This document shows positions 51,879 through 60,563 of a DNA stretch of 64,000 nt, in pieces; position 1 is the first letter of the stretch, and the number at the start of each line of letters is the position of its first letter. Made by a program: the position numbers and the translations under genes. The DNA comes from Myxococcales bacterium (GTDB lineage Bacteria; Myxococcota_A; Polyangia; Polyangiales; GCA-016699535), in NCBI GenBank assembly GCA_016699535.1, contig CP064980.1, positions 1,620,001 through 1,684,000 of the forward strand, written 5' to 3'. The notes below the pieces were generated by a model. That model searched no databases and was not told the origin of the DNA. It saw nothing but the letters and a program-made list of their open reading frames with translations.

Positions 51879-53614
51879 TTCCTCATCTGCTTAGTGTGCT
51901 GCTGGCTCTACCGCTGCTCGGAGCGGTTGCTTTGTTGTTTTTCCCGCGGCAATCCCCAGGAGCGGTGCGGGTCTTTAGCTTGGCATTGTTGCTACTTGAG
52001 TTTGTGATTTCCGTTGCCGGTTTGTTGTGCGATCCGAAGGTTGTCTTCGGCGCCGACTACCAGTTGATTGAGCAGATCGAGTGGATACCAAGCTTAGGGA
52101 TCGCTTATAAATTAGGCATCGACGGTATCTCCCTGTGGCTTGTGCTTCTGACCACCTTGCTTACACCGATTGCGCTTTATTCGTCGTGGAGCTCTGTGAA
52201 CACCAAAGTTAAAGAGTACGCCATTGCCTTTTTGTTGCTTCAAGTCGGTATGCTTGGTGCGTTTGTGGCGCTCGACCTGTTCCTCTTTTACGTTTTTTGG
52301 GAGCTGATGCTGGTTCCGATGTATCTCATCATCGGTATTTGGGGCGGCCCGAGACGTGTTTACGCAGCAGTTAAGTTTTTCCTTTACACGATGGTGGGCA
52401 GTTTGCTCATGCTCGTGGCGATTCTTTACACCGTGATGCAGTACAAAGCTCTTGCAGGGCACTATTCTTTCGATATCCAAGAACTTACGCGACTGGTTCT
52501 TCCTGTTGGCGCACAGTATTGGCTCTTCATTGCCTTTGCGTTGGCCTTTGCCATCAAAGTGCCACTGTTTCCCTTCCATACCTGGCTTCCCGATGCGCAC
52601 GTTGAAGCCCCAACGGGTGGTTCGATCATTCTTGCTGCGGTGCTCCTGAAGCTCGGCGGCTATGGTTTCATCCGTTTTGCGCTGCCGCTCTTTCCTTATG
52701 CAGCGCACAAGTTGGCGCCAATGTTCCTAGCGCAGTTTGCTGTGGTGGGAATCATCTACGGCGCTTACTGCGCTTGGGTGCAAAAGGATGTTAAAAAACT
52801 GGTAGCCTATAGCTCGGTAAGCCATTTGGGTTTTGTGATGCTCGGCATTTTCTCAATGAATGCGCAGGGTATCTCTGGCGCCATTTTGCAAATGGTCAGT
52901 CATGGCATCTCAACTGGCGCGCTCTTTTTACTCGTGGGTGTGATTTACGATCGCCGTCACACACGTGAGCTCGATGAGTTTGGCGGCTTGGCCAAAGTCA
53001 TGCCGGTTTATGCGACGCTCTTTGTGATTATCACCATGAGCTCAGTCGGCCTTCCCGGCACCAACGGCTTTGTCGGCGAGTTTATGATTCTTGCCAGCAC
53101 TTTCGTGTCAGGTTTTGGTGGCGCAGCAGGCCTTCCGTGGCCACGAACCTTTGCCGCATTGGCGGCAACGGGTGTAATCTTGGCTGCGATTTACATGCTT
53201 CATGCTGTGCTCAAGATGTTTTGGGGCCCGCTTAGCAATCCTAAGAATCAAGAACTACCGGATGTCTCTCGGCGTGAACTTCGTGCTTTGTTGCCTCTCG
53301 TGGTGTTTGTGTTTTGGATAGGACTCTTTCCAAAGACCTTCCTTGATTCGATGGAACCGTCGGTCGGTCGTTTTGTAAAAGAGTACAATGCAAAACTCAT
53401 TGCCATTTACAATGACGACAGTGCGCGTTTGCTCGAAGCTTTTCCCGCAGTTCAGCCGGAACCTGAAGCGATGCCCGAAGCGCCTGCTGCAGCAGCAGTG
53501 AGTGCGCTTTCCCCAAAGAGCGATAGTCTTAGTCGAGCGCGCGTTGAGGCGGCGCGAGCATTACGTCGAGCGCGCGCTGGCGCGGCGCGAGCACTACCAG
53601 GAGATGCATCATGA
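51875..53614 (+). CDS. nuoM: NADH-quinone oxidoreductase subunit M
   Basis: NuoM is the second antiporter-like subunit. The 579-residue product starts at GTG 51875, overlapping the nuoL stop, with GGAGG upstream. It has KLGIDGISLWLVLLTTLLTP, FYVFWELMLVPMYLIIG, FAIKVPLFPFHTWLPDAHVEAPT, the channel Lys in KDVKKLVAYSSVSHLGF and GLPGTNGFVGEF. The last 55 residues are an Ala/Arg/Pro-rich tail ending in a doubled 11-residue repeat (RARVEAARALR, RARAGAARALP). The stop overlaps nuoN by ATGA. Confidence 0.95.
   Translation: MIPHLLSVLLALPLLGAVALLFFPRQSPGAVRVFSLALLLLEFVISVAGLLCDPKVVFGADYQLIEQIEWIPSLGIAYKLGIDGISLWLVLLTTLLTPIALYSSWSSVNTKVKEYAIAFLLLQVGMLGAFVALDLFLFYVFWELMLVPMYLIIGIWGGPRRVYAAVKFFLYTMVGSLLMLVAILYTVMQYKALAGHYSFDIQELTRLVLPVGAQYWLFIAFALAFAIKVPLFPFHTWLPDAHVEAPTGGSIILAAVLLKLGGYGFIRFALPLFPYAAHKLAPMFLAQFAVVGIIYGAYCAWVQKDVKKLVAYSSVSHLGFVMLGIFSMNAQGISGAILQMVSHGISTGALFLLVGVIYDRRHTRELDEFGGLAKVMPVYATLFVIITMSSVGLPGTNGFVGEFMILASTFVSGFGGAAGLPWPRTFAALAATGVILAAIYMLHAVLKMFWGPLSNPKNQELPDVSRRELRALLPLVVFVFWIGLFPKTFLDSMEPSVGRFVKEYNAKLIAIYNDDSARLLEAFPAVQPEPEAMPEAPAAAAVSALSPKSDSLSRARVEAARALRRARAGAARALPGDAS
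53534..53599 (+). repeat. 33-bp tandem repeat at the end of nuoM
   Basis: Two 33-bp units (53534-53566 and 53567-53599) start with CGAGCGCGCG, share GCGGCGCGAGCA, and encode near-identical 11-residue Arg/Ala repeats. They lie directly before the nuoN ribosome site and start, and are very GC-rich compared with the flanks. Confidence 0.7.
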
Positions 53615-55089
53615 GCGCTTGGATTCCTCTTACCCCATTGCTTTGCGTCGCATTGGGAGGCTTGCTTGTGATGGTGGCCGATGTTGTGTTCAAGAAAGCC
53701 CCTGACTATGCATTCATTGCTTCAGGCGCCTTGTTTTTGGCTGTGGCGCTATCCTGCACTCTTTGGAGCCATCATCAGGACTACACCTTGCCGGCTTTCT
53801 TTGGGAATTACCTTGCGGTCGATCGCCTTGCTTTGTTTTTCGATGTGGTGATTTGTGGCGGAGCTGCGCTGTGCACTTTGTTGGCCGGCGCTTACCTGCG
53901 TGAGCATGATCTCGAGCGCGGTGAGTTTTACGTGCTGATTTTGTTCAGCACCTTTGGTGCGATGGTGCTTGCACGGGCCACTGATTTGCTCAGTGTGTTT
54001 ATTGGCCTTGAGACCATGTCGCTTGGTGTTTACTCCCTTGTGGCTTATCGGCGCTCCTCGATACGTTCGGCCGAAGGCGGGATTAAATATTTTCTTTTAG
54101 GGTCCTTTGCAGCAGCGATTTTCCTTTTCGGATCGGCCTTGCTTTACGGCGCCACCGGCTCAACCGAGCTTGTCGCGATCGGCCGTCAGATAAGCCAGGG
54201 CAGTGCGGATACCCGTTTGGTGATGTTTGCTATGGTTTTCCTCATCGTGGGCGTCGCTTTCAAAGTAAGCGCGGTGCCTTTTCACATGTGGACTCCCGAT
54301 GCTTATGAAGGGGCGGTGACGCCCGTCAGCAGTTACATGTCCGTGGTGGTCAAGGCGGCAGCCTTTGCGCTTATGGCGCGTATTGTGCTTGTGGTTTTTG
54401 GTGATCCGCTGAGCTCCAACTTTGTGACAGGTTGGCCTAGTGTGATTGCTGTGCTGGCGGCACTTAGTCTCATTGTGGGCAATCTCTCTGCTATCGTGCA
54501 GCGCAGCGTCAAACGCATGCTTGCGTACTCATCGATTGGCCATGCCGGCTTCATTTTGATGGGCATTGCTGCTTCAACGGAGATGGGCGATGCAGCGCTA
54601 TCAAGCGTGTTTTACTATTTGATGGCTTACACGGTATCGAACGTGCTTGCCTTTGGTTCGCTGATTCTCATGGGCTCGCGCGGCAAAGAAGCTGTAAGCT
54701 ACGAAGATTTAGCAGGCGTGGGTCTAAGACATCCTTTGGCGGCTTTGCCCTTAACGGTAGCCATGCTCTCGCTTATGGGCATGCCTCCGACAGCGGGATT
54801 TTTTGCGAAGTATTACGTGCTAAGTGCAGCGGTGAGCATGGGCGGCGTGATGACCTGGCTTGCTGTGCTTGGGGTGCTTAGCAGTGCAGTGGCTGCTTAC
54901 TATTATTTGCGGGTGCTTGTCTTTGCCTACATGAAGAGCCCTGAGCCGGGTGCTCCCATCGCGGTGCCGATGCGTTCTGGATACGTTGTCGTTGGCCTGC
55001 TCGTGGCTGCATTTTTTGTTATCAAAATGGGAATCACGCCCCAGAACTATCTTGACTGGGCGATTGAAGCGGCCGGTCGTCTTGTCTAA
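53611..55089 (+). CDS. nuoN: NADH-quinone oxidoreductase subunit N
   Basis: NuoN is the third antiporter-like subunit. The 492-residue product has FIGLETMSLGVYSLVAYRR, GGIKYFLLGSFAAAIFLFG, FKVSAVPFHMWTPDAYEGAVTPVSSYMSV, the Lys-containing QRSVKRMLAYSSIGHAGFILMG and GMPPTAGFFAKYY. Length is normal. Its start overlaps the nuoM stop (ATGA). It ends the complex I run. The nuoA, B, C, D, G, H and I genes are not in this window. Confidence 0.95.
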   Translation: MSAWIPLTPLLCVALGGLLVMVADVVFKKAPDYAFIASGALFLAVALSCTLWSHHQDYTLPAFFGNYLAVDRLALFFDVVICGGAALCTLLAGAYLREHDLERGEFYVLILFSTFGAMVLARATDLLSVFIGLETMSLGVYSLVAYRRSSIRSAEGGIKYFLLGSFAAAIFLFGSALLYGATGSTELVAIGRQISQGSADTRLVMFAMVFLIVGVAFKVSAVPFHMWTPDAYEGAVTPVSSYMSVVVKAAAFALMARIVLVVFGDPLSSNFVTGWPSVIAVLAALSLIVGNLSAIVQRSVKRMLAYSSIGHAGFILMGIAASTEMGDAALSSVFYYLMAYTVSNVLAFGSLILMGSRGKEAVSYEDLAGVGLRHPLAALPLTVAMLSLMGMPPTAGFFAKYYVLSAAVSMGGVMTWLAVLGVLSSAVAAYYYLRVLVFAYMKSPEPGAPIAVPMRSGYVVVGLLVAAFFVIKMGITPQNYLDWAIEAAGRLV

Positions 55090-55989
55090 GTTTTATCGTC
55101 AAACCACCTCAACTGTTTGTTGTCGCACGAGCATAGGCTATTGCGTGTTGCTACTTTGCATGCTTGCTTTTTTGGCGGGCATAACTGGGTGCAGCAAAGA
55201 ATCGAAGGATGCAAAGAAAGCCTCACCGGCGCATCCTTTGGTAGCAGAAAAAGAAACTTCGCCCGAGACGCAGACGCGCGCTGAGCGACCGGATGTTCCC
55301 GTAGGCACGTTACGAGGCGTGGTGAGTTTGAAAAAAGGTGAAGCGCTGCCCGACCTGCAAGGGCGCCCTCTTTTCGGCTACATTTCTGCTGGGAAAAAGC
55401 CCTCGTCTTGGCCGGCAAGCTGCACGGCTTTGAGTAAAGAGGATTTTCAGCCTTTGCATGCTTCTGCTCAGCGTGGTTTAGAGGGGTGTTAGTTAGCGTG
55501 ACTGGTTTTTCTGTTGCACCCAAACACGAAGCAAAAAAGCGGCATATGCGCATCGAAAACTGTCGTCTCAAGCCCAGCTTTTTGGCAGCAGTGCGAGGCG
55601 ATGAGCTTGTCATTGAAAACAAATCCGATTTTCCCTTTCTTCCGAAGCTAAAACGCGATTCTTTTTTGCAGGCTATCCTCAAAGGCACAAGCAGAAAAGC
55701 GCGACTTGATGGTGTGGGGCCACAGCGTATCAGTTGCGGTTTTGCCTCTCCCTGTGGCGTGGTCGATTTGGTAGTGCTTGGTCATCCCGTATTTGCGATG
55801 ACGGACGCGCAGGGACGTTTTGAAATCGATAACTTGCCCAAACTCGGCGACTCTGAACAGAGTCTGATACTTCATGCATGGCATCCTCTGCTCAAGCAAC
55901 ATAAGGCGTTGCTCAGCAAGCAAACAGATCTGTCGCATGAAATACAAATAGAGATGCAAGCTGCACCTGCCAAAAATGGCATTAAATAA
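55082..55989 (+). CDS. Cupredoxin-like lipoprotein (one-base frame break)
   Basis: From TTG 55082 there is a signal ending FLAGITGC (lipobox), a Lys/Glu linker and a small domain VGTLRGVVSLKKGEALPDLQG. The frame stops at 55490 (GLEGC then TAG). The next frame continues VLVSVTGFSV, IENCRLKPSFLAAVRGDELVIENKSDFPFLPKL and DAQGRFEIDNLPKLGD to 55989. Five Gs rather than four at 55483-55486 would join them as GLEGVLVSVTG. The strand order resembles the plastocyanin/azurin-like proteins with carboxypeptidase-regulatory repeats, but the usual copper ligands are not evident. It follows nuoN directly. Confidence 0.6.
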
Positions 55990-56047
55990 TCGGAACATTG
56001 CCATGGTTGGCATGTTTTATGCCTCAAATAATGCCAAATTCAGATTT
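55966..56047 (-). repeat. Dispersed palindromic element, family 3, copy at 56.0 kb
   Basis: CCTGCCAAAAATGGC (55966-55980), 19-base spacer, GCCATGGTTGGCATG (56000-56014). GCCTCAAA follows in the next gap, and a weaker half-site GCCAAATTCAG starts at 56033 (33 bases on). The element covers the end of the cupredoxin-like gene, the short convergent gap, and the end of the PPTase gene. Confidence 0.7.
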
Positions 56048-56767
56048 GCTAAGGGTGACGTTTTCTGGCCCGTGGCCATCGATTTTTGCGGCCAGAGCAA
56101 GGCTGTAGTGCTCCATGATGTGATAGCTTGAGAAAAGCCATTGCGCATTTTCGTTGTCCTGCAAGTGCTCGTTTGCAAGAAGGCGAATGGAATCACTTAG
56201 CGGCAACTCAAAGCAAATGTGTTTGAGCGAAAGAGCAAAACCAAGTCCGCGTGCTTTCATGTAGGCTTCTTTGAGTGTCCAAAGCTCAAAAAATAGTTTC
56301 TGCTGTTCAGCTTCTGTTTTGTTTTGGAGTAGATCAAATTCGTGCGAACTAAAATGTCGTCTGGCGAGTGTCAGGATATTAGCAGAGCGGGACTGATTTT
56401 CGATATCAACGCCAAGGTAATGGTGCTGTCCCAAGGCGAGCGCGATTGCTCCATCCGTGTGCGCTATATTGAACTGCAAATGTTTAGCGTTGTCTGGGGA
56501 AGCAATAAAGGGCTTGCCGTGTTTGCCAAAAGCAAAGCGCCATTGATCGGGTTTGCAATCATGGTGCTTACTGAGTACGGAACGCAGCATGAAGCGTGCA
56601 CATAAAAACTGCCACTGTGTGGCTCGATGAGAAATGTGTTTCCAGCGTTCGCGCTCGTCATCCGAGAGAATGGCGCAAAAATGCTGTTCGCTTTTCGAAC
56701 GATGAGTAGGGGTGGCGCTGTACCATAGCTCAAGCGCTGTGCTTGGTATGGGAGCTGTTTCGGTCAT
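56024..56767 (-). CDS. 4'-phosphopantetheinyl transferase, Sfp type
   Basis: This enzyme transfers phosphopantetheine from CoA to carrier proteins. From ATG 56767 (MTETAPIP) the product is 247 residues. It has QFLCARFMLRSVLS, FNIAHTDGAIALAL, GVDIE (metal Asp/Glu, about 119-123) and ELWTLKEAYMKARGLGF with the catalytic Glu and Lys. The two-half layout is that of Sfp/AcpT rather than AcpS. It follows lepB by 8 bases, probably in one transcript. Its target in the cell is not evident; no polyketide or peptide synthase is nearby. Confidence 0.9.
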   Translation of the reverse strand: MTETAPIPSTALELWYSATPTHRSKSEQHFCAILSDDERERWKHISHRATQWQFLCARFMLRSVLSKHHDCKPDQWRFAFGKHGKPFIASPDNAKHLQFNIAHTDGAIALALGQHHYLGVDIENQSRSANILTLARRHFSSHEFDLLQNKTEAEQQKLFFELWTLKEAYMKARGLGFALSLKHICFELPLSDSIRLLANEHLQDNENAQWLFSSYHIMEHYSLALAAKIDGHGPENVTLSKSEFGII

Positions 56768-56775
56768 GGTGTTGC

Positions 56776-57522
56776 TCAGCGGATCCGACTGCCTACACGG
56801 CAGCCCCGGATACGTTCCCACCACGAAGGGGGCTGTTTTCCCATGTTCAGATAGTCGTCGGCATTTTGCGAAGACCAATAGATGCTAAGAGCTTTGCCTT
56901 TGACTCGATTGACCGGAACGAGGCCAAAATAACGGCTGTCGTTGGAGTGATCGCGATGATCGCCCATCACGAATACATGGCCTTCAGGAATAGCAGTTTT
57001 GCGGGTGCTGACCATATTATCCACCGCATCCGTGGCATAGCTTACCGCATAGCGATGCTCACCAAGTTGCTCTTCCCATAAAGTACATTCAAATAAATCG
57101 GAGGACCCACCGTAGGTTGAGCATGCATCGTCAAGACACTCGCCCTTGCTCCTGTGGGAGATTTTTTTTCCGTTGCGAATGATCGCATCTTGATCAACTT
57201 CGATCGTGTCTCCGGCCACACCGATGACGCGCTTGACGATGTCGATGTTTTCCATGGGGCTTTTGAGGATGACGACATCACCGGCTTTGGGCCCGCTCCA
57301 GTTGAACAAAGCATGGTCGGTAAAGGGAAGAAACAGGCCGTACTTGTACTTGGCCACGACCACTCGATCGCCGTTCAAGAGGCTTGGCTCCATGGAGGGC
57401 CCTTCGATTTCAAAGGCTTCAAACAGGACGATGCGAATGAGCATGGCTAAGGCAAGGGCGCTGCCGAGGGTTTTGATATTTTCGCTGAGCCAGTGTTCGG
57501 TCTTGGGTTTTGTATGGGACAT
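56776..57522 (-). CDS. lepB: Signal peptidase I
   Basis: LepB removes signal peptides at the membrane. The 248-residue product has one N-terminal helix (LGSALALAMLIRIVLFEAF). The catalytic Ser43 is in EGPSMEPSL, Lys97 in IDIVKRVIG, and box E reads GDHRDHSNDSRYFG. A 30-residue insert with two Cys (GECLDDACSTYGGSSDLFEC) is longer than in short forms and may carry a disulphide in the periplasm. It is the first of a lepB > PPTase pair. Confidence 0.95.
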   Translation of the reverse strand: MSHTKPKTEHWLSENIKTLGSALALAMLIRIVLFEAFEIEGPSMEPSLLNGDRVVVAKYKYGLFLPFTDHALFNWSGPKAGDVVILKSPMENIDIVKRVIGVAGDTIEVDQDAIIRNGKKISHRSKGECLDDACSTYGGSSDLFECTLWEEQLGEHRYAVSYATDAVDNMVSTRKTAIPEGHVFVMGDHRDHSNDSRYFGLVPVNRVKGKALSIYWSSQNADDYLNMGKQPPSWWERIRGCRVGSRIR

Positions 57523-57552
57523 AAATTGGGTTTCTTTGCTCGAGGGGTGGGC

Positions 57553-58149
57553 CTATCCGTGTACCGTGGGGCCAAGAGGAAGCTGGGATGCTACCTTCGA
57601 TTCGTATTCTGCAAGGTGCTCAAAACGGCGTTTGGATGCGAGCAGCCCAAAGCACTGCTCCGAGAGCTCGCGGAATAAACGATAGTGTCGAGCCTCCGAA
57701 GCCATGAGCTCGCGGTAGAAGCTTCGCAATGAAGCGTCGTTTAGTTTCTCAGACAGCAAACGGAAACGTTCGCAAGAGCGCGCTTCAACCAAGGCCGAAA
57801 TGAGAAGTTTATCAAGCAAAAGGGGAGTGCCAGGATCAAGCTCTTTGCTCGCCAACAGCAAGGCATTGACGTAGGGGTCTTTGCTAGGAGGACCCAGAGT
57901 GCTGCCGCGAGAGGCCAGACGTTCATGCACCAGTCCAAAATGTTCGGCCTCTTCTTGGGCGAGGGCGGACAGAGGCGCAGCCAAGGAGGGCTGCTCGCCA
58001 GCGAACTTGGCCACAAGGCTCAGCGCGGTGTGCGCGGCCTTGACCTCGCAGTGGGCATGATCGGACAGCAAAGCATCCAAATCGGCCTGAGCCGCCTCGA
58101 CCCACGAGGGGTCCGTATCGCATAAAAGTCCAAGCATAAATGCGTTCAC
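57553..58149 (-). CDS. miaE: tRNA hydroxylase MiaE-like di-iron protein
   Basis: MiaE hydroxylates ms2i6A37 in tRNA. The 198-residue protein is a ferritin-like four-helix bundle with Glu/His ligands: DHAHCEVKAA, AQEEAEHFGLVHERL, EARSCERFRLL and ASEARHYRLF. This pairing of ExxH motifs is the MiaE signature. The start may be GTG 58149 or ATG 58137, and an AAGG lies 11 bases before the latter. The gene is 30 bases from lepB on the same strand but need not be co-transcribed. Confidence 0.88.
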   Translation of the reverse strand: MNAFMLGLLCDTDPSWVEAAQADLDALLSDHAHCEVKAAHTALSLVAKFAGEQPSLAAPLSALAQEEAEHFGLVHERLASRGSTLGPPSKDPYVNALLLASKELDPGTPLLLDKLLISALVEARSCERFRLLSEKLNDASLRSFYRELMASEARHYRLFRELSEQCFGLLASKRRFEHLAEYESKVASQLPLGPTVHG

Positions 58150-58256
58150 CTTCTATGATCCCCACCCCCAGCGGTCAAGCTGCTCTTCCCCCGAGCCCCG
58201 CAGGACAGAGAGTTTGGAGCGCTGCTGTGCAGCGGTCCAAACAGTAAAACCTCAAA

Positions 58257-59213
58257 CTACCGCAAATAGGTCCAGTCGACCTCGGGGACAAGCTCGAGAT
58301 GGACATGGTTTCGATGGGCTTTGTTGAAGTGGGGGGTTAACACCACTTGGAACAGTCCTCGATGGAAAGCTTCGCAGACGAGATCTCGAAATAGACGATT
58401 AGCTTCGCTTTGCTCTGGGTAGGATGCACAAGGCGGTGTGTTTCGTTTGTATGTTTCCCAATGATCGAGCACGTTGAGCGAAGTGTCTTCTTCAAAACGT
58501 AGATAGGATAGGTCGATAGCAAGACCTGTGGCATGGCCGCTTTGCTTGGAGGTGCCTGCCACAGTTGCGCCAGGACGATATATCGAAAAGTGTTCGATGC
58601 CGATAACCCCTGCGCCGCGTAAGATGGGACTCCATGCCAGAATAGCCAATGCTAGGCGGCAATCCAGAATGCTTTGATCCTCGTGTCCTCCATGTGTGTG
58701 AACAGTGATTCCTCCGATATCGCTTTGAAGCGACAAGGGCTGCTCGATGCTCTGAAACTCATCCGGATCGAGATTGGTAAATTCAACGTCGTGCTTTTTT
58801 AGAAGTGTCTTGCACGTGTCACTGTCGGTGCTGGCAATAGCTTTACCTGTAGGGATATCCGAGGCTGCTGTTTTTTGTTGTAGAAAACTAAGCTCAGGAT
58901 AGACCTGCGGAATGGGATTGCGTTGCTTTGCAGCAGTAGTCGAAGTTCGATGAGTGCGTGTTTTCCCTCGTCGCACTAGGTTTTTTCGAAGCATTCGCTT
59001 TTTTCGTCTGATGCACGCAGCAGCCTTAGCTTTGTTGCGAATTTTTCGACACGATTGGTAGGGCAAAGCACGTTTTTTTTGAACACGTTGTTTTTGTGTT
59101 CTTGGCTTGTGCGTGGTTGCTTTAGGCGATGCGGTGACTAGTTCTGCTGACACCATGTGCAAAGCACAAAGAAAGAAAATCGCAAACAGAAATCGAATTT
59201 GCTTGGTGTGCAC
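58257..59213 (-). CDS. Extensin-like family protein, exported
   Basis: The 318-residue protein has a signal peptide (IRFLFAIFFLCALHMVSAELV) and a very basic region (about 30-95, RKIRNKAKAAACIRRKKRMLRK). The extensin-like C-terminal domain follows: CRLALAILAWSPIL, HFSIYRPGATVAGTSKQSGHATGLAIDLSYL and HFNKAHRNHVHLELVPEVDW. The HxxGxAxD and HxH arrangement resembles zinc peptidases of the M15 clan, though its activity is unproven. The basic N-terminal region is like that of the DUF882 protein at 34.9-35.6 kb and may bind peptidoglycan or teichoic-like anions. The start is GTG. Confidence 0.8.
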   Translation of the reverse strand: MHTKQIRFLFAIFFLCALHMVSAELVTASPKATTHKPRTQKQRVQKKRALPYQSCRKIRNKAKAAACIRRKKRMLRKNLVRRGKTRTHRTSTTAAKQRNPIPQVYPELSFLQQKTAASDIPTGKAIASTDSDTCKTLLKKHDVEFTNLDPDEFQSIEQPLSLQSDIGGITVHTHGGHEDQSILDCRLALAILAWSPILRGAGVIGIEHFSIYRPGATVAGTSKQSGHATGLAIDLSYLRFEEDTSLNVLDHWETYKRNTPPCASYPEQSEANRLFRDLVCEAFHRGLFQVVLTPHFNKAHRNHVHLELVPEVDWTYLR

Positions 59214-59320
59214 GACAGAAGTTGTCCCAATAACCTTTGTTATTTAGATGCTTACATATAGTTGTACAGCTATTTGACGTCCACAAAGTGGAGTTTATTC
59301 ACGTAAAAATTAGGTCATTG

Positions 59321-60262
59321 TTAGCCACGGAAGCGTAAGGCTTGCGGAAGGACCTTAAATTCTGCAGGTAAGAAGCCTGGAGACTCGCCATCGAGGTCAA
59401 TGGGTATCTGGGATGACGGATCGCTCGGTAGAGCTTTCAAATGCTGAATGCGATGTGCAATGACTTCATTAGGTAGTTTGCTTGTGTTGCCATACAAGGA
59501 CGTTCCAAAACTCAGTTTTTTCAAGAAGCTCATGGTGCCGATATCGATTAGCTCGAAATAGCCATCTTGAAGGTTAGCGTTTTTTGCAATGTGCATGCCG
59601 CCACCGAAAAACTGGCCGTTGGCAATAACCGTGCACCAACTTTTACGTTTAATGCTTCCTCGCCCATCGGGGATAAGTTCAATATCCTGGGGCTTGTACT
59701 GATGGAGAGCGCGCAACGCTCCATTGAGATGGGCAAAGCGGCCAAGAAGTTTCGAGGACCGATTGACAATGCGATCCGTAGCACCGCTCAAACCAAAGCT
59801 CGCGATGTTAAGAAAATAGCGTTCTGCCATCTGCCCATGCTCTGTCGTGTACTTGACATGACCAACGTCCAAGGAGCGTGTCGCGGATGCGAGCATGTAG
59901 CGCACGGCCTCGCCGCCTTGTTTCGGTAAGTGCATGCTGCGCGCGAAGTCGCTGCCGGAACCCGAGGGGAGTAGCCCTAACCAGCTTTCTCGACCAAGCA
60001 AACTTCCATCGTCTGCGAAAAAACCATTGACCGCTTCATTGAGCGTTCCATCTCCACCGACCACGGCGATACCAACCTTAGGGCGAGAGGATAGGGCTTG
60101 ACGTACGATGGCAGCGGCATGCAGGTCGGTTTCCGTGAAGCGCAGGCGGTAGTTTACCTTGCATTCGTTAAATGTCGCCTCGATAGCGGGCAGTTTGGCG
60201 CGTGCCTGACCTCCTCCTGAGGTAGGGTTCACCAAAAGAAGAACCGGAGCATGCTTTTGCAT
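59321..60262 (-). CDS. Diacylglycerol kinase-like lipid kinase
   Basis: The 313-residue protein has LLLVNPTSGGGQA, IAVVGGDGTLNEAVNGFF and LLPSGSGSDFARSM, the nucleotide and substrate motifs of the DAGK/sphingosine-kinase catalytic fold (YegS, DgkB). C-terminal strands include AKNANLQDGYFELIDIG and IPIDLDGESPGFLPAEFKVLPQALRF, with the usual DG[E] core. The substrate could be diacylglycerol or another lipid. It is cytoplasmic and membrane-associated by family analogy. Confidence 0.92.
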   Translation of the reverse strand: MQKHAPVLLLVNPTSGGGQARAKLPAIEATFNECKVNYRLRFTETDLHAAAIVRQALSSRPKVGIAVVGGDGTLNEAVNGFFADDGSLLGRESWLGLLPSGSGSDFARSMHLPKQGGEAVRYMLASATRSLDVGHVKYTTEHGQMAERYFLNIASFGLSGATDRIVNRSSKLLGRFAHLNGALRALHQYKPQDIELIPDGRGSIKRKSWCTVIANGQFFGGGMHIAKNANLQDGYFELIDIGTMSFLKKLSFGTSLYGNTSKLPNEVIAHRIQHLKALPSDPSSQIPIDLDGESPGFLPAEFKVLPQALRFRG

Positions 60263-60533
60263 GTCTCGACTATAACCTATCGCAGGGCCTATCGTGTAAG
60301 AGTTGCTTGCCTCAAACGAAGGTAGCGGACGAGCCAGTCGATTCGATTTTGGAGCTGGAATACGGCTTTGCTCCTCCTCGCTGTAGACGGCATGCCTGGA
60401 GCGAAGCGTCGAGAAGTTCGGCTATGGCTCGTTGTTCCGACTTGTTTCACAGACCCCAACCTGGGCGATCTCTCGGGCAATTGAGCGGCGCTTGGCTCTA
60501 TTTACAGTTGCGCCCGTCCAATGACTTGACCGC
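60263..60533. other. Intergenic stretch with no supported gene
   Basis: About 300 bp between the divergent kinase-like and SdhC-like starts. Open frames exist on both strands but have no ribosome site or recognisable product. Apart from the inverted repeat at 60534-60563 no clear signal is seen; promoters in both directions are expected here. Confidence 0.4.
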
Positions 60534-60563
60534 ATGGCCGAAAGCGTCGAACATTTCGGCCAT
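60534..60563 (+). promoter_or_regulatory. Perfect 10-bp inverted repeat over the start of the SdhC-like gene
   Basis: ATGGCCGAAA (60534-60543), a 10-base spacer GCGTCGAACA, and TTTCGGCCAT (60554-60563). The right arm includes the first two bases of the ATG at 60562. It could be an operator or an RNA stem that hides the start codon. Confidence 0.5.
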
